In this document: piece by piece, positions 16,659-22,996 of the stretch
Numbering within the stretch: the stretch's first letter is position 1
How the letters are laid out: every line of letters starts with the position of its first letter
From: PALSA-600 sp037142875
Lineage (GTDB): Bacteria > Actinomycetota > Thermoleophilia > Gaiellales > Gaiellaceae
DNA: 24,479 nt
Assembly (NCBI GenBank): GCA_037142875.1
Contig: JBAWZV010000015.1
Span: 1 to 24,479, forward strand
Direction: 5' to 3'
Notes under the pieces: generated by a model
Databases searched by the model: none
Told to the model about the DNA's origin: nothing
The model's input: the letters and a program-made list of their open reading frames with translations, nothing else
Program-made: the position numbers and the translations under genes

Positions 16659-16884
16659 TATGCCGGAGGCGATTCTCGAGACGGTGGAGGCCCTGCTCGG
16701 GCGGGCGGAGCGGCGCGACGACCCGGCCGAACTCGAGCGGGTGCTCACCGACGGCTACGCGGTGGCGCTCGACCTCGAGCGTGAGCGGGCGGCTCTCGGG
16801 CGTGACCTCGATCGCCTGCGGGAGCGGCTCGCCGTTCTGAGGCGGCGGCACTCGGCTGCAGTTCGCGCAACCGCCGAGGGGTAG
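16654..16884 (+). CDS. Small coiled-coil protein of unknown function
   Basis: The 76-residue product starts MRMPEAILETVEALLGRAER. Its second half is heptad-like and very charged, with ERERAALGRDLDRLRERLAVLRRRHSAAV. No signal peptide, Cys or known catalytic motif is seen; it looks like a short alpha-helical coiled-coil. ATG 16654 and ATG 16660 are both possible, and the frame is open well upstream, but the upstream part overlaps ligA and lacks protein-like character. It lies 70 bases after ligA in the same direction and ends eight bases before the convergent response-regulator gene. High G/C third-position use argues that it is translated. I do not recognise a named family. Confidence 0.6.
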   Translation: MRMPEAILETVEALLGRAERRDDPAELERVLTDGYAVALDLERERAALGRDLDRLRERLAVLRRRHSAAVRATAEG

Positions 16885-16892
16885 CGCGACAG

Positions 16893-17567
16893 CTAGGCCA
16901 GGCCGGAGCGGACGGCGTAGACGGCCGCCTGGATCCGGTTCTCGATCTGGAGCTTCATCAGGATGTTCGAGATGTGATTCTTCACCGTCTTCGGGCTGAT
17001 GTGGAGATCCGCCGCGATCTGGGAGTTGTCCATCCCGCTCGCGATCAGCTTCAAGACCTGCATCTCTCGATCGGACAGCTCAGACCGGATGGTCGCTGCG
17101 TCGTGGGACGACGACGTCGATGCACGTAGACGCTGCAACACCTTGGTCGCGATCGCGGGTGAGACGAGCGACTCGCCTGCAGCGGCGGCGCGGATCCCTT
17201 CCATCAGCTGATCGATCGAGGCGTCCTTGAGGAGGTAGCCGCACGCGCCGGCGACGATCGCGTTCATCACATCGGCGTCCTGGTCGGAGATGGTCAGGAC
17301 GATCACCCGCGTGAGCGGCGCGAGCGAGGCGATCTGTCGGATCGCCTCGACCCCGCTGATCCCGGGCATGTTCAGGTCCATCACGACGACGTCGGGCGCG
17401 AGTTCCCTGATCGCACTGACCGCCTCTGCCCCTGTCTGTGCCTCGCCGACGACGTCGACGCCCTGTTCGGCGAGCAGCGTGTGCAGGCCCGTCCTGAAGA
17501 GGTCGTGGTCGTCGACGAGCAGGACGCGAGGCGAGCTGTCTTCCGGTCTTGGTGTCGGGAGCCTCAT
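16893..17567 (-). CDS. NarL/FixJ-family response regulator
   Basis: The product is a 224-residue two-component regulator. The receiver domain (residues 14-130) has acidic Asp19/Asp20, phosphoacceptor Asp64 (VVVMDLNMPG), Thr92 and Lys114 (GYLLKDAS). A linker leads to a LuxR-type helix-turn-helix at 163-222 (LSDREMQVLKLIASGMDNSQIAADLHISPKTVKNHISNILMKL). ATG 17567 is chosen because the receiver begins just after it; an upstream in-frame ATG at 17645 would overlap the preceding gene by 41 bases. The ribosome site is poor: GGAAGG lies 13 bases upstream. It follows the 3D-domain gene by 37 bases on the same strand, so joint transcription is likely. No histidine kinase is visible. Confidence 0.93.
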   Translation of the reverse strand: MRLPTPRPEDSSPRVLLVDDHDLFRTGLHTLLAEQGVDVVGEAQTGAEAVSAIRELAPDVVVMDLNMPGISGVEAIRQIASLAPLTRVIVLTISDQDADVMNAIVAGACGYLLKDASIDQLMEGIRAAAAGESLVSPAIATKVLQRLRASTSSSHDAATIRSELSDREMQVLKLIASGMDNSQIAADLHISPKTVKNHISNILMKLQIENRIQAAVYAVRSGLA

Positions 17568-17604
17568 AGGTTTGTGTGCGCCTTCCGGGAGTGTGCCAAC
17601 TCGC

Positions 17605-18627
17605 TCAGTGCAGTGCGATCGTGACCGACCGTCTACCCCAGGCATTTGCAGCGGCGATCGAGGGGAACCAGAGGTCGATCGTCGCGCCGCGGATCGAGCC
17701 GCCGGTGTCGGCTGCGACCGCCTCGCCGTAGCCGGGGATCGTCATGTGCGTGCCGAGCGGGATCACCGAGGGGTCGACGGCTGCGACGCCGAAGCCGACC
17801 GGGACACCACTCGAGCTGTGCCCCGAGAGCGAGTACCCGGTCGCCGCGACCGTGATGACACGCGCGCCGGGGATCGACTGGACGTCACCGACCGGCGTTG
17901 CGACTGCGGCGGCGGGCGGGGAGCCGGTCAGCTGCTGCGACCGGAGCTCTGCGGCCCGCGCCTCGGCCTGCGCGCGGCTCAGGGCGGCGGAGGTGAGATT
18001 GCGCTCGCGAACGAGTCCGTCGACGTAGGCGGCCCGGGAGCTGCGCGTGTCGAGCAGGCTCGTCGTTGTTGCCGCTGCCCGCTCGGTCACGGCGGTGAGC
18101 ATCTTCTCGCGACTCGCGAGCCTGGCAGAGACCGCAAGCAGGTGCCTCTTCGACGCGCGGAGCTGAACGATCGCATCGTCGTTGAGTGACGTGACGCGCT
18201 TGATGTCCTCGATCTCGGTCATTGCCTCATCCAACGATGTGGCACCGAAGAAGATCTCGAGCGTGCTGGCGCTGCCGTGATCGTAGAGGTAGCGAATCCG
18301 AGACGCGAGGCGCGCCTCGGAGAGCTTCGTGTCTACCTCGGCGAGGTGGGCCTGGCGCGTGAGGGATGCCCGCTCGGCGCGGAGATGCTCACGTTGAACG
18401 CGGAGTGAGCCGAGCCGTGCGCGCGCGGCGTTGACGCGGAGATCGAGTGAGTAGAGCCCGAGGACGGCAGAGCGTGTCTTCGCGACGATCGCGGCGTCCC
18501 GGGCCTTGAGCGCGGAGATCGTGTGACCGCGGCCGGCGCTGCTTATCGGCGCGAGCACGAGCATGGTGGAGCCCACGACCGCAACACCAAGCAGCCGCCA
18601 AAACGTGGTCTGCGCCCGCCGGAGCAC
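17605..18627 (-). CDS. Secreted coiled-coil protein with C-terminal 3D domain
   Basis: The 340-residue product has an N-terminal signal segment (FWRLLGVAVVGSTMLVLAPISSAG, residues ~9-32), a long Ala/Arg/Glu-rich coiled coil (35-235) and a C-terminal 3D domain (256-338). The three Asp residues that name the domain are Asp285 (AAVDPSVIPLGT), Asp307 (AADTGG) and Asp318 (ATIDLWF). 3D domains share the MltA/Rpf-associated double-psi-barrel fold and are usually linked to peptidoglycan remodelling; lytic activity here is inferred. Residues 114-153 resemble residues 121-160 of the divergent NlpC/P60 protein. The GTG start lies seven bases from TACGGT (18635-18640), suggesting a leaderless mRNA, and no Shine-Dalgarno sequence is seen. 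Confidence 0.88.
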   Translation of the reverse strand: MLRRAQTTFWRLLGVAVVGSTMLVLAPISSAGRGHTISALKARDAAIVAKTRSAVLGLYSLDLRVNAARARLGSLRVQREHLRAERASLTRQAHLAEVDTKLSEARLASRIRYLYDHGSASTLEIFFGATSLDEAMTEIEDIKRVTSLNDDAIVQLRASKRHLLAVSARLASREKMLTAVTERAAATTTSLLDTRSSRAAYVDGLVRERNLTSAALSRAQAEARAAELRSQQLTGSPPAAAVATPVGDVQSIPGARVITVAATGYSLSGHSSSGVPVGFGVAAVDPSVIPLGTHMTIPGYGEAVAADTGGSIRGATIDLWFPSIAAANAWGRRSVTIALH

Positions 18628-18634
18628 GGGGGGG

Positions 18635-18640
18635 ACCGTA
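18635..18640 (-). promoter_or_regulatory. Candidate -10 box for the 3D-domain gene
   Basis: On the - strand TACGGT fits the TANNNT pattern and ends seven bases before the GTG start. No good -35 hexamer is found 16-18 bases upstream. The assignment is tentative and rests on spacing alone. Confidence 0.35.
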
Positions 18641-18716
18641 CCACAGCGAGAGCCGAAAGACGCCCCCGCGGACGGCGCGGTTTCGGCAATTCCATTGGGT
18701 TAGCGGCCCTCTTGCG

Positions 18717-18745
18717 TTGCCCGTAGCCGGGCAGATTGGTAACGT
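18717..18745 (+). promoter_or_regulatory. Candidate promoter of the NlpC/P60 gene with inverted repeat in the spacer
   Basis: TTGCCC (18717-18722) and TAACGT (18740-18745) are separated by 17 bases. The -10 ends nine bases before the GTG start, so the 5' UTR would be very short. A perfect inverted repeat TGCCCG-TAGC-CGGGCA (18718-18733) lies between the two hexamers and overlaps the -35, a position where a repressor could act. Confidence 0.45.
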
Positions 18746-18754
18746 CCTTTCTTC

Positions 18755-19918
18755 GTGACGTACCGGCCCCTACCGGTGCGCCCGTCCTACCGGCGCTCGA
18801 CCGCTCTGCTCGGCTCGAGGCGAGGACAGGCCCCGTATGTCCTGATCGGGATCCTTGCGGCTCTTCTTGCCGCCGTCCCCGCGGCCGGAGCCCCGGGGCC
18901 GTCGCTGTCGACCAAGCAGGCCGAGGCTCGCCAGGTGCTCGCGCAGGTCGACGCGCTGAGCGTCAGTCTCGACATCGCAAACGAGCGTCTCAACTTCGCA
19001 AACGTCAAGCTCGCGCACGTCCAGAGCGACATGCTGGTCAACCGTCGCGAGATCAAGGTCGCGCGGCACAACCTCGTACAGAGCCGCGCGACGATCGCAA
19101 AGCGCCTTGTGACGCTCTACCTCAACGGTGAGAGCTCGACGCTCGAGATCATCCTCGGAGCCAAGAACATCGACCAGGTTCTGAGCGAGCTTGACGTCGA
19201 GAACCGAGTCTCAGCGCTCGACGCAGAGGTGATCGACCAGGTGCAGCGGTTCGGCACGGTCGTGAAGCGGCGCGCGGTCGTTCTGGCGGAGCAGAAGCAA
19301 CAGGTTGCCCTTCTCGTTGCCGACCGGCGGCGGCAGCAGCACGTGATCGAGGTGCGGATCGGCGAGCGCCGGCGGCTTCTCTCGTCACTGAACGGCGAGA
19401 TCCAGCGGCTGATCGCCGCGCAGCAGGCCCGTGAACTCGCGGCCGCCCGTGCCGCTCGCGCGAGGGTGATCGCGCAGCAGAGCCGCCAGGCGGCGACGTA
19501 CTCGGCCGGTGTCGTCGGGGCGAGCGCCTTCACGCCCGAGGGCGCCGCGGTGATCGCGCCGTCGCCGTACCAGGGTGTGGTCGGATATGCCCTCAGCGAG
19601 ATCGGCACGCCGTATGTCTGGGCCGGATCGGCGCCGGGGGGATTCGACTGCTCCGGGCTTGTCATGTGGGCCTACGCGCAGATCGGCGTGTCACTCCCGC
19701 ACTCGTCGTATGCGCTGATGGGCGATGGCATCTCGGTGCCGCGCGACCAGCTTCAGCCGGGCGATCTCGTGTTCTTCGAGGGTGGCGGCCATGTCGGGAT
19801 GTACATCGGGGGCGGGGAGTTCGTCCACGCGCCACACACGGGCGATGTCGTGAAGGTCTCGAGCCTCGACTCGGGCTCGTACTTCTACGGCTTCATCGGC
19901 GCCCGCCGCATTCTCTGA
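18755..19918 (+). CDS. Secreted coiled-coil NlpC/P60 peptidoglycan endopeptidase
   Basis: The 387-residue product has a signal/anchor segment (PYVLIGILAALLAAVPAAGAPG, residues 27-48), a coiled-coil region of about 50-245 and a C-terminal NlpC/P60 domain (272-387). Catalytic residues are visible: Cys299 in GGFDCSGLVMWAY, His346 in GGHVGMYIG and His358 in EFVHAPH. The architecture matches RipA/PcsB-like cell-wall hydrolases that cut stem-peptide bonds and aid daughter-cell separation; the coiled coil usually restrains activity. The start is GTG 18755 with no strong ribosome site. The gene is divergent from the 3D-domain gene across 127 bases and shares a paralogous coiled-coil segment with it. 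Confidence 0.93.
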   Translation: MTYRPLPVRPSYRRSTALLGSRRGQAPYVLIGILAALLAAVPAAGAPGPSLSTKQAEARQVLAQVDALSVSLDIANERLNFANVKLAHVQSDMLVNRREIKVARHNLVQSRATIAKRLVTLYLNGESSTLEIILGAKNIDQVLSELDVENRVSALDAEVIDQVQRFGTVVKRRAVVLAEQKQQVALLVADRRRQQHVIEVRIGERRRLLSSLNGEIQRLIAAQQARELAAARAARARVIAQQSRQAATYSAGVVGASAFTPEGAAVIAPSPYQGVVGYALSEIGTPYVWAGSAPGGFDCSGLVMWAYAQIGVSLPHSSYALMGDGISVPRDQLQPGDLVFFEGGGHVGMYIGGGEFVHAPHTGDVVKVSSLDSGSYFYGFIGARRIL

Positions 19919-19987
19919 GCCGCACCTGCGGCCGCCGCGCGCGGCTTCACGTCGCGACGGCCGTGACTGGCGCGGGCCCGGCTGCTC

Positions 19988-20158
19988 TCAGTGCGCCGCG
20001 GGGAAGGCCTCGACTGCTTCGAGCTGGGCCTGGAAGAGCGTCTTGTCGATCTTTCCGTGGTAGATCGGCACGTGTTCGGTGACGCAGATGCGAATCACCT
20101 CGTCGCGGTCGATACCGGTCTCCTTCGAGATCTCCTCGGGGGTCAGATGATTTGCCAT
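19988..20158 (-). CDS. 56-residue protein of unknown function
   Basis: A complete small gene on the - strand encodes MANHLTPEEISKETGIDRDE followed by VIRICVTEHVPIYHGKIDKT and a final LFQAQLEAVEAFPAAH. A textbook GGAGGA ribosome site (20165-20170) lies six bases before the ATG, which argues strongly that it is expressed. The N-terminal half (LTPEEISKETGIDRDEVIRIC) looks like a helix-turn-helix, so DNA binding is conceivable but not shown. One Cys and several charged residues are present; there is no signal peptide or membrane segment. It is convergent with the NlpC/P60 gene, 69 bases apart. A strong terminator and a possible leader lie directly upstream on the same strand, suggesting regulation by read-through. 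Confidence 0.75.
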   Translation of the reverse strand: MANHLTPEEISKETGIDRDEVIRICVTEHVPIYHGKIDKTLFQAQLEAVEAFPAAH

Positions 20159-20194
20159 GCTGTTTCCTCCTCCGTCTCGTCCAGATCAGGGCAC

Positions 20195-20228
20195 AAAAAA
20201 ACCCGCCGCGCTCAATGCGCAGGCGGGC
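20195..20228 (-). terminator. Intrinsic terminator upstream of the 56-residue gene
   Basis: Read on the - strand, CCCGCC (20227-20222), a bulged base, GCGC, loop ATTGA, GCGC and GGCGGG (20207-20202) form a 10-bp GC stem followed directly by seven T residues (20201-20195). This is the clearest intrinsic terminator in the window. It lies 36 bases upstream of the small gene's ATG, not after a gene. It must therefore end an upstream small transcript or attenuate the gene. Confidence 0.85.
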
Positions 20229-20297
20229 TAGGCCTTCAGCTCCATGTCGCTCGAGGCGGGCACTCTAGGCACCCGCATCTTCGTGGAACAGCTTCAT
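20195..20297 (-). ncRNA. Candidate leader RNA or small RNA with a 10-codon ORF
   Basis: From the predicted transcription start near 20297, a ~103-base RNA would run to the terminator T-run. It begins with ATG and encodes MKLFHEDAGA, with TAG at 20265-20267. Four segments stand out. Segment 1 is GCGGGT (leader codons 8-9, 20276-20271). Segments 2 and 3 are identical copies of GCCCGCCT (20261-20254 and 20228-20221). Segment 4 is GGCGGG (20207-20202). Segment 1 can pair with 2 or 3, and segment 4 with 2 or 3, the layout expected of an attenuator. An independent small RNA is the simpler alternative. No known RNA family was recognised. Confidence 0.4.
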
Positions 20298-20304
20298 GAC
20301 GCAG

Positions 20305-20334
20305 ACGATAAACGACAGGGTGGAGGCCGCGCAA
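20305..20334 (-). promoter_or_regulatory. Candidate promoter for the leader/small RNA
   Basis: On the - strand TTGCGC (20334-20329) and TATCGT (20310-20305) are separated by 18 bases. The -10 ends seven bases before the ATG of the 10-codon ORF, so the RNA would start at or next to that ATG. The hexamers fit a housekeeping actinobacterial promoter reasonably well. Confidence 0.45.
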
Positions 20335-20368
20335 GCTGGCGGCCCCGATCCGTCCCCTCCCGACGCGC

Positions 20369-20374
20369 TACGAT
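20369..20374 (+). promoter_or_regulatory. Candidate -10 box for the tRNA gene
   Basis: TACGAT fits TANNNT and ends nine bases before the first base of the tRNA. No convincing -35 is seen at the right distance. Confidence 0.3.
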
Positions 20375-20383
20375 TCCCCGGCC

Positions 20384-20457
20384 CGGGGTGTGGCGCAGCC
20401 TGGTAGCGCGCTCCGTTCGGGTCGGAGAGGCCCCCAGTTCGAATCTGGGCACCCCGA
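20384..20457 (+). tRNA. tRNA-Pro, anticodon CGG
   Basis: The 74-base cloverleaf is complete. Acceptor arms are CGGGGTG (20384-20390) and CACCCCG (20450-20456), with discriminator A at 20457. The D-arm carries GGCGCAGCCTGGTAGCGC. The anticodon stem CTCCG/CGGAG encloses loop TTCGGGT with anticodon CGG at 20418-20420, which decodes CCG. The variable loop is AGGCC, and the T-arm is CCCAG-TTCGAAT-CTGGG. CCA is not encoded. The C1-G72 pair and A73 suit proline tRNA. Confidence 0.97.
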
Positions 20458-20461
20458 TAGA

Positions 20462-20500
20462 TCCGGCGGGGGCGCCGACGAGAGTCACGCCCCCGCCGGA
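20462..20500 (+). terminator. Strong hairpin after tRNA-Pro, probable U-less terminator
   Basis: TCCGGCGGGGGCG (20462-20474) and CGCCCCCGCCGGA (20488-20500) form a perfect 13-bp stem with a 13-base loop, starting five bases after the tRNA. No T-run follows (CCCCTGGCAC comes next). It is probably a tRNA terminator of the T-poor kind reported in GC-rich bacteria, or a 3' processing/stability structure. Confidence 0.6.
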
Positions 20501-20542
20501 CCCCTGGCACTTCTGGCGCTCATAGGTCATAGTGGCGCCCGA

Positions 20543-21817
20543 ATGGAACGCGGAACTCGTCGCACCGTGGTGAGCGCGCTTGCTGTGGTGACAGCGGCGC
20601 TGAGCGTGCTTGCCGGAACCGCTCGTTCCGCGCCGGGGCTTCTGATCGGCGTCGACGACGACACGCTCAAGTGGACGGAGGACACGGCGCAGGTCTTCGC
20701 GGCACACAAGGACGCCGGGTTCGGCTCGGTGCGCGTGACGCTCCAGTGGAGGCCCGGGCAGACGATCGCCGACGACGACGGGCGCACCTATCTTCGGCGG
20801 GCGCAGAACGCCGCGTTCCTCGGTGAGCGCATCGTTCTTGCCGTCTACGGCCCGGCGAGCTCGCCGCCGACGACGCCCGACGCGCAGGCGCAGTACTGCA
20901 GCTATGTCGTCGACTCCCTCAGCCGCTCGCGGCGGATTCGCGACGTCGTCATCTGGAACGAGGTGAACTCGGCGCTCTTCTGGAAGCCCCAGCAAGGTTC
21001 AGCCGCCGCGTATGAGTCTCTGCTTGCGACCTGTTACGACGCGATCCACAGGTTCCGCAAGAACATCAACGTGATCAGCTCGACGTCGCCGCACGAGAGT
21101 CCGGGTGCATTCATCGCCCAGATGGGCGCCGCCTACAAGGCAAGCGGCCGTACGCTCCCGATCTTCGACACCTACGGCCACGACGCCTACCCCGAGGTGT
21201 CGACCGAGTCGCCGCTCTCCTCCCACGTCGGCACGCTGTCACTCGACGAGGGCGACTACCTCCGACTTGTCCAGGCATTGACGGCGGCGTTCGGCAATAC
21301 CGGGCAGCCGGTTCCCGGCGCTGGCAACGTGCCGAGCGGAGGCTTTGCCCCTTCCGGGGCCGTCATGTCGAGCGCGACCGGCTTCATCACCGGAACGACC
21401 CTTGGCGGGCCCGTCACCATCTGGTACCTGGAGGACGGCTTCGAGACCGTCGTACCGACGACGAAGCGGGCCGCCTATACGGGGCGCGAGTCAAACCGGC
21501 AGCTCGTCCAGCCCGTCGCGGTGCGACGTACGGCGGCGACCGCTCCGGATCAGGCGAGCCAGTTCCGCGATGCGCTTGCGCTTGCCTTCTGTCAGCCGGC
21601 AGTCGGGGCGTTCTTCAACTTTGAGCTCCAGGACGAGGTCGGTCTGGGCGGCTGGCAGTCCGGCTTCCTCTGGGCCGACGGGACACCGAAGCCGTCGTAT
21701 AGGGCGGCGAAGGACACGATCGCGACGGTCGCGGCCGGCCAGGTCGACTGCAGCCGCTTCGCAGCCTCGACGGGCGCCCAGCTGGCGCCCGTGACGACCA
21801 CAGCGACGGCGCCGTAG
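20543..21817 (+). CDS. Secreted glycoside-hydrolase-like protein (TIM-barrel, cellulase-like)
   Basis: The 424-residue product has a signal peptide (RRTVVSALAVVTAALSVLAG, cleavage near the SARS-like end RSAPG at residue ~31). The following sequence reads like a clan-A (beta/alpha)8 glycosidase: GVDDDTLKW, a DAGFGSVRVTLQWRPGQ strand, DVVIWNEVNS with Asn139-Glu140 as the likely acid/base, and TIWYLEDGFETVVP with Glu297 as a candidate nucleophile. The exact family and sugar are not clear. The C-terminus (403-424) is Thr/Ala-rich. ATG 20543 is used because the signal peptide follows it; the frame is open back into the tRNA, which cannot be coding. CATAGT at 20528-20533 could be a -10 nine bases before the ATG. 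Confidence 0.75.
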   Translation: MERGTRRTVVSALAVVTAALSVLAGTARSAPGLLIGVDDDTLKWTEDTAQVFAAHKDAGFGSVRVTLQWRPGQTIADDDGRTYLRRAQNAAFLGERIVLAVYGPASSPPTTPDAQAQYCSYVVDSLSRSRRIRDVVIWNEVNSALFWKPQQGSAAAYESLLATCYDAIHRFRKNINVISSTSPHESPGAFIAQMGAAYKASGRTLPIFDTYGHDAYPEVSTESPLSSHVGTLSLDEGDYLRLVQALTAAFGNTGQPVPGAGNVPSGGFAPSGAVMSSATGFITGTTLGGPVTIWYLEDGFETVVPTTKRAAYTGRESNRQLVQPVAVRRTAATAPDQASQFRDALALAFCQPAVGAFFNFELQDEVGLGGWQSGFLWADGTPKPSYRAAKDTIATVAAGQVDCSRFAASTGAQLAPVTTTATAP

Positions 21818-21838
21818 CTGCGGTTCTATGCTCGGGGA

Positions 21839-22510
21839 ATGCTCCGGGCGGTCGTCTTCGATGTCGATTTCACACTCGCGAGGCCCGGCCCCGATCTCGG
21901 CCCGGAGGGCTATCGCTCGCTCGGTCTCCGCTACGGGCTCGACCTCGACCCGGCGCGGTACGAGGCGGCGCGCGCCGAGGCGTTCGCCGAGGTCAAGCAC
22001 CATCCCGAGCTCGACCACGACAAGGAGATCTGGGTGCTCTTCACCGAGCGGATCATCCTCGGCATGGGAGGCGTCGGGGATACCTACGGCGCCGCGGTCG
22101 AGATGGAGCTGCGCTGGGAGCACTCGGCCCATTTCGAGATCTATGACGATGCTGTGCCCACGCTCACAGAGCTTCGCGCGCGCGGGCTCCTGATCGGGCT
22201 GCTCTCGAACTCCTCGCGCGACCTCGACCACTTTGTCGCCCATCACGGACTCGTCGCCGATGCCGTGCTGACCTCGCACGCACACGGCAAGTCGAAGCCG
22301 CACGAGTCGATCTTTCTTGCGATGCTCGGGCAGCTCGGCGTTCTGCCCGGAGAGGCGCTCATGGTCGGCGACACGGTCGAAGACGACGTCGAGGGTGCCC
22401 GTGCGGTCGGGATGCGCGCGGTGTTGCTCGACCGAGACGGCCGCTACCCCGATGACAGCGACCGGATCACTGACCTGCGGGGGTTTGCCGACTCGCTGGC
22501 GCGCGACTAG
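21839..22510 (+). CDS. HAD-superfamily hydrolase
   Basis: The 223-residue product has the HAD motifs: DVDFTLARPG with Asp8 and Asp10 (Phe replaces the usual Gly of DxDGT), Ser123 in LLSNSS, Lys153 in GKSKPHESIF and GDTVEDDVEGA with Asp178 and Asp182/183. A helical cap of ~75 residues sits between motifs I and II, as in subfamily I enzymes. The substrate is unknown; phosphatase activity is inferred. ATG 21839 has GGGGA immediately upstream, a little close. It lies 21 bases after the glycosidase gene and nine bases before the cupin gene, suggesting a small operon. Confidence 0.88.
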   Translation: MLRAVVFDVDFTLARPGPDLGPEGYRSLGLRYGLDLDPARYEAARAEAFAEVKHHPELDHDKEIWVLFTERIILGMGGVGDTYGAAVEMELRWEHSAHFEIYDDAVPTLTELRARGLLIGLLSNSSRDLDHFVAHHGLVADAVLTSHAHGKSKPHESIFLAMLGQLGVLPGEALMVGDTVEDDVEGARAVGMRAVLLDRDGRYPDDSDRITDLRGFADSLARD

Positions 22511-22519
22511 GGTCGCACC

Positions 22520-22990
22520 GTGCGCAGGCGGCGCGCAAACCTCGCTGCGCCGACGGTCGACGCGACCCAGGAGCGACCGGAGTTCGAGTCGCAGTCCTCG
22601 CGTGTCTGTGCCCAGATCGGCTCCGAGCAGATCGACGGGACGCTCTACTCTCCCGGTGACGGTGCCAGGACGTTCCCGTACCACTTCCATCACGGGATGG
22701 AGGAGTGGCTGATCGTCGTCTCCGGCACGCCTATCCTCCGCACGCCGGACGGGGAGCGAACGCTCCGGCCTGGCGACGCCGTCTGCTTCCCGAGCGGGCC
22801 CACCGGGGCGCACAAGGTGACGAACCGCACGTCGGAGCCCGTTCGTGTCGCGATGGTCTCGACCAAGTCGGCGACGGCGGTTGCCGTGTACCCGGACAGC
22901 AACAAGGTCGGCGTCTGGTCGGGTGACGGCGACGTGAAGATGCCCGTACGCCGCGAGTCGGCGGTTGACTACTACGACGGCGAGGTCTGA
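22520..22990 (+). CDS. Cupin-domain protein
   Basis: The 156-residue product has a single conserved cupin barrel. Motif 1 supplies His55, His57 and Glu62 in YHFHHGMEEWLIVVSG. Motif 2 supplies His98 in GDAVCFPSGPTGAHKVTN. These are the usual ligands for Fe, Mn or Zn. Single-cupin proteins range from isomerases and dioxygenases to sugar-binding proteins, so no reaction is assigned. The GTG start is at 22520, nine bases after the HAD stop, with no strong ribosome site. It ends six bases before the convergent acyl-CoA dehydrogenase gene. Confidence 0.9.
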   Translation: MRRRRANLAAPTVDATQERPEFESQSSRVCAQIGSEQIDGTLYSPGDGARTFPYHFHHGMEEWLIVVSGTPILRTPDGERTLRPGDAVCFPSGPTGAHKVTNRTSEPVRVAMVSTKSATAVAVYPDSNKVGVWSGDGDVKMPVRRESAVDYYDGEV

Positions 22991-22996
22991 GCGCCG

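Noticed and set aside
15639..16748. 369-codon open frame on the - strand
   Set aside because: It is antisense to the zinc-finger, HhH and BRCT part of ligA, whose motifs are unmistakable.
20195..20297. tmRNA, SRP RNA or 6S RNA
   Set aside because: The conserved tmRNA ends, a resume codon with an ALAA-type tag, and the SRP GGAAG/GGAGCA-type loop are not present; the region matches none of the RNA families that I can recognise.
20265..20510. 81-codon open frame on the - strand
   Set aside because: Most of it is the complement of tRNA-Pro and of the hairpin after it; only the last 10 codons (from ATG 20297) are considered, as a possible leader ORF.
21491..22813. 440-codon open frame on the - strand
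   Set aside because: It covers parts of three well-supported + strand genes (glycosidase, HAD, cupin) and has a low-complexity Arg/Glu/Val composition without motifs.
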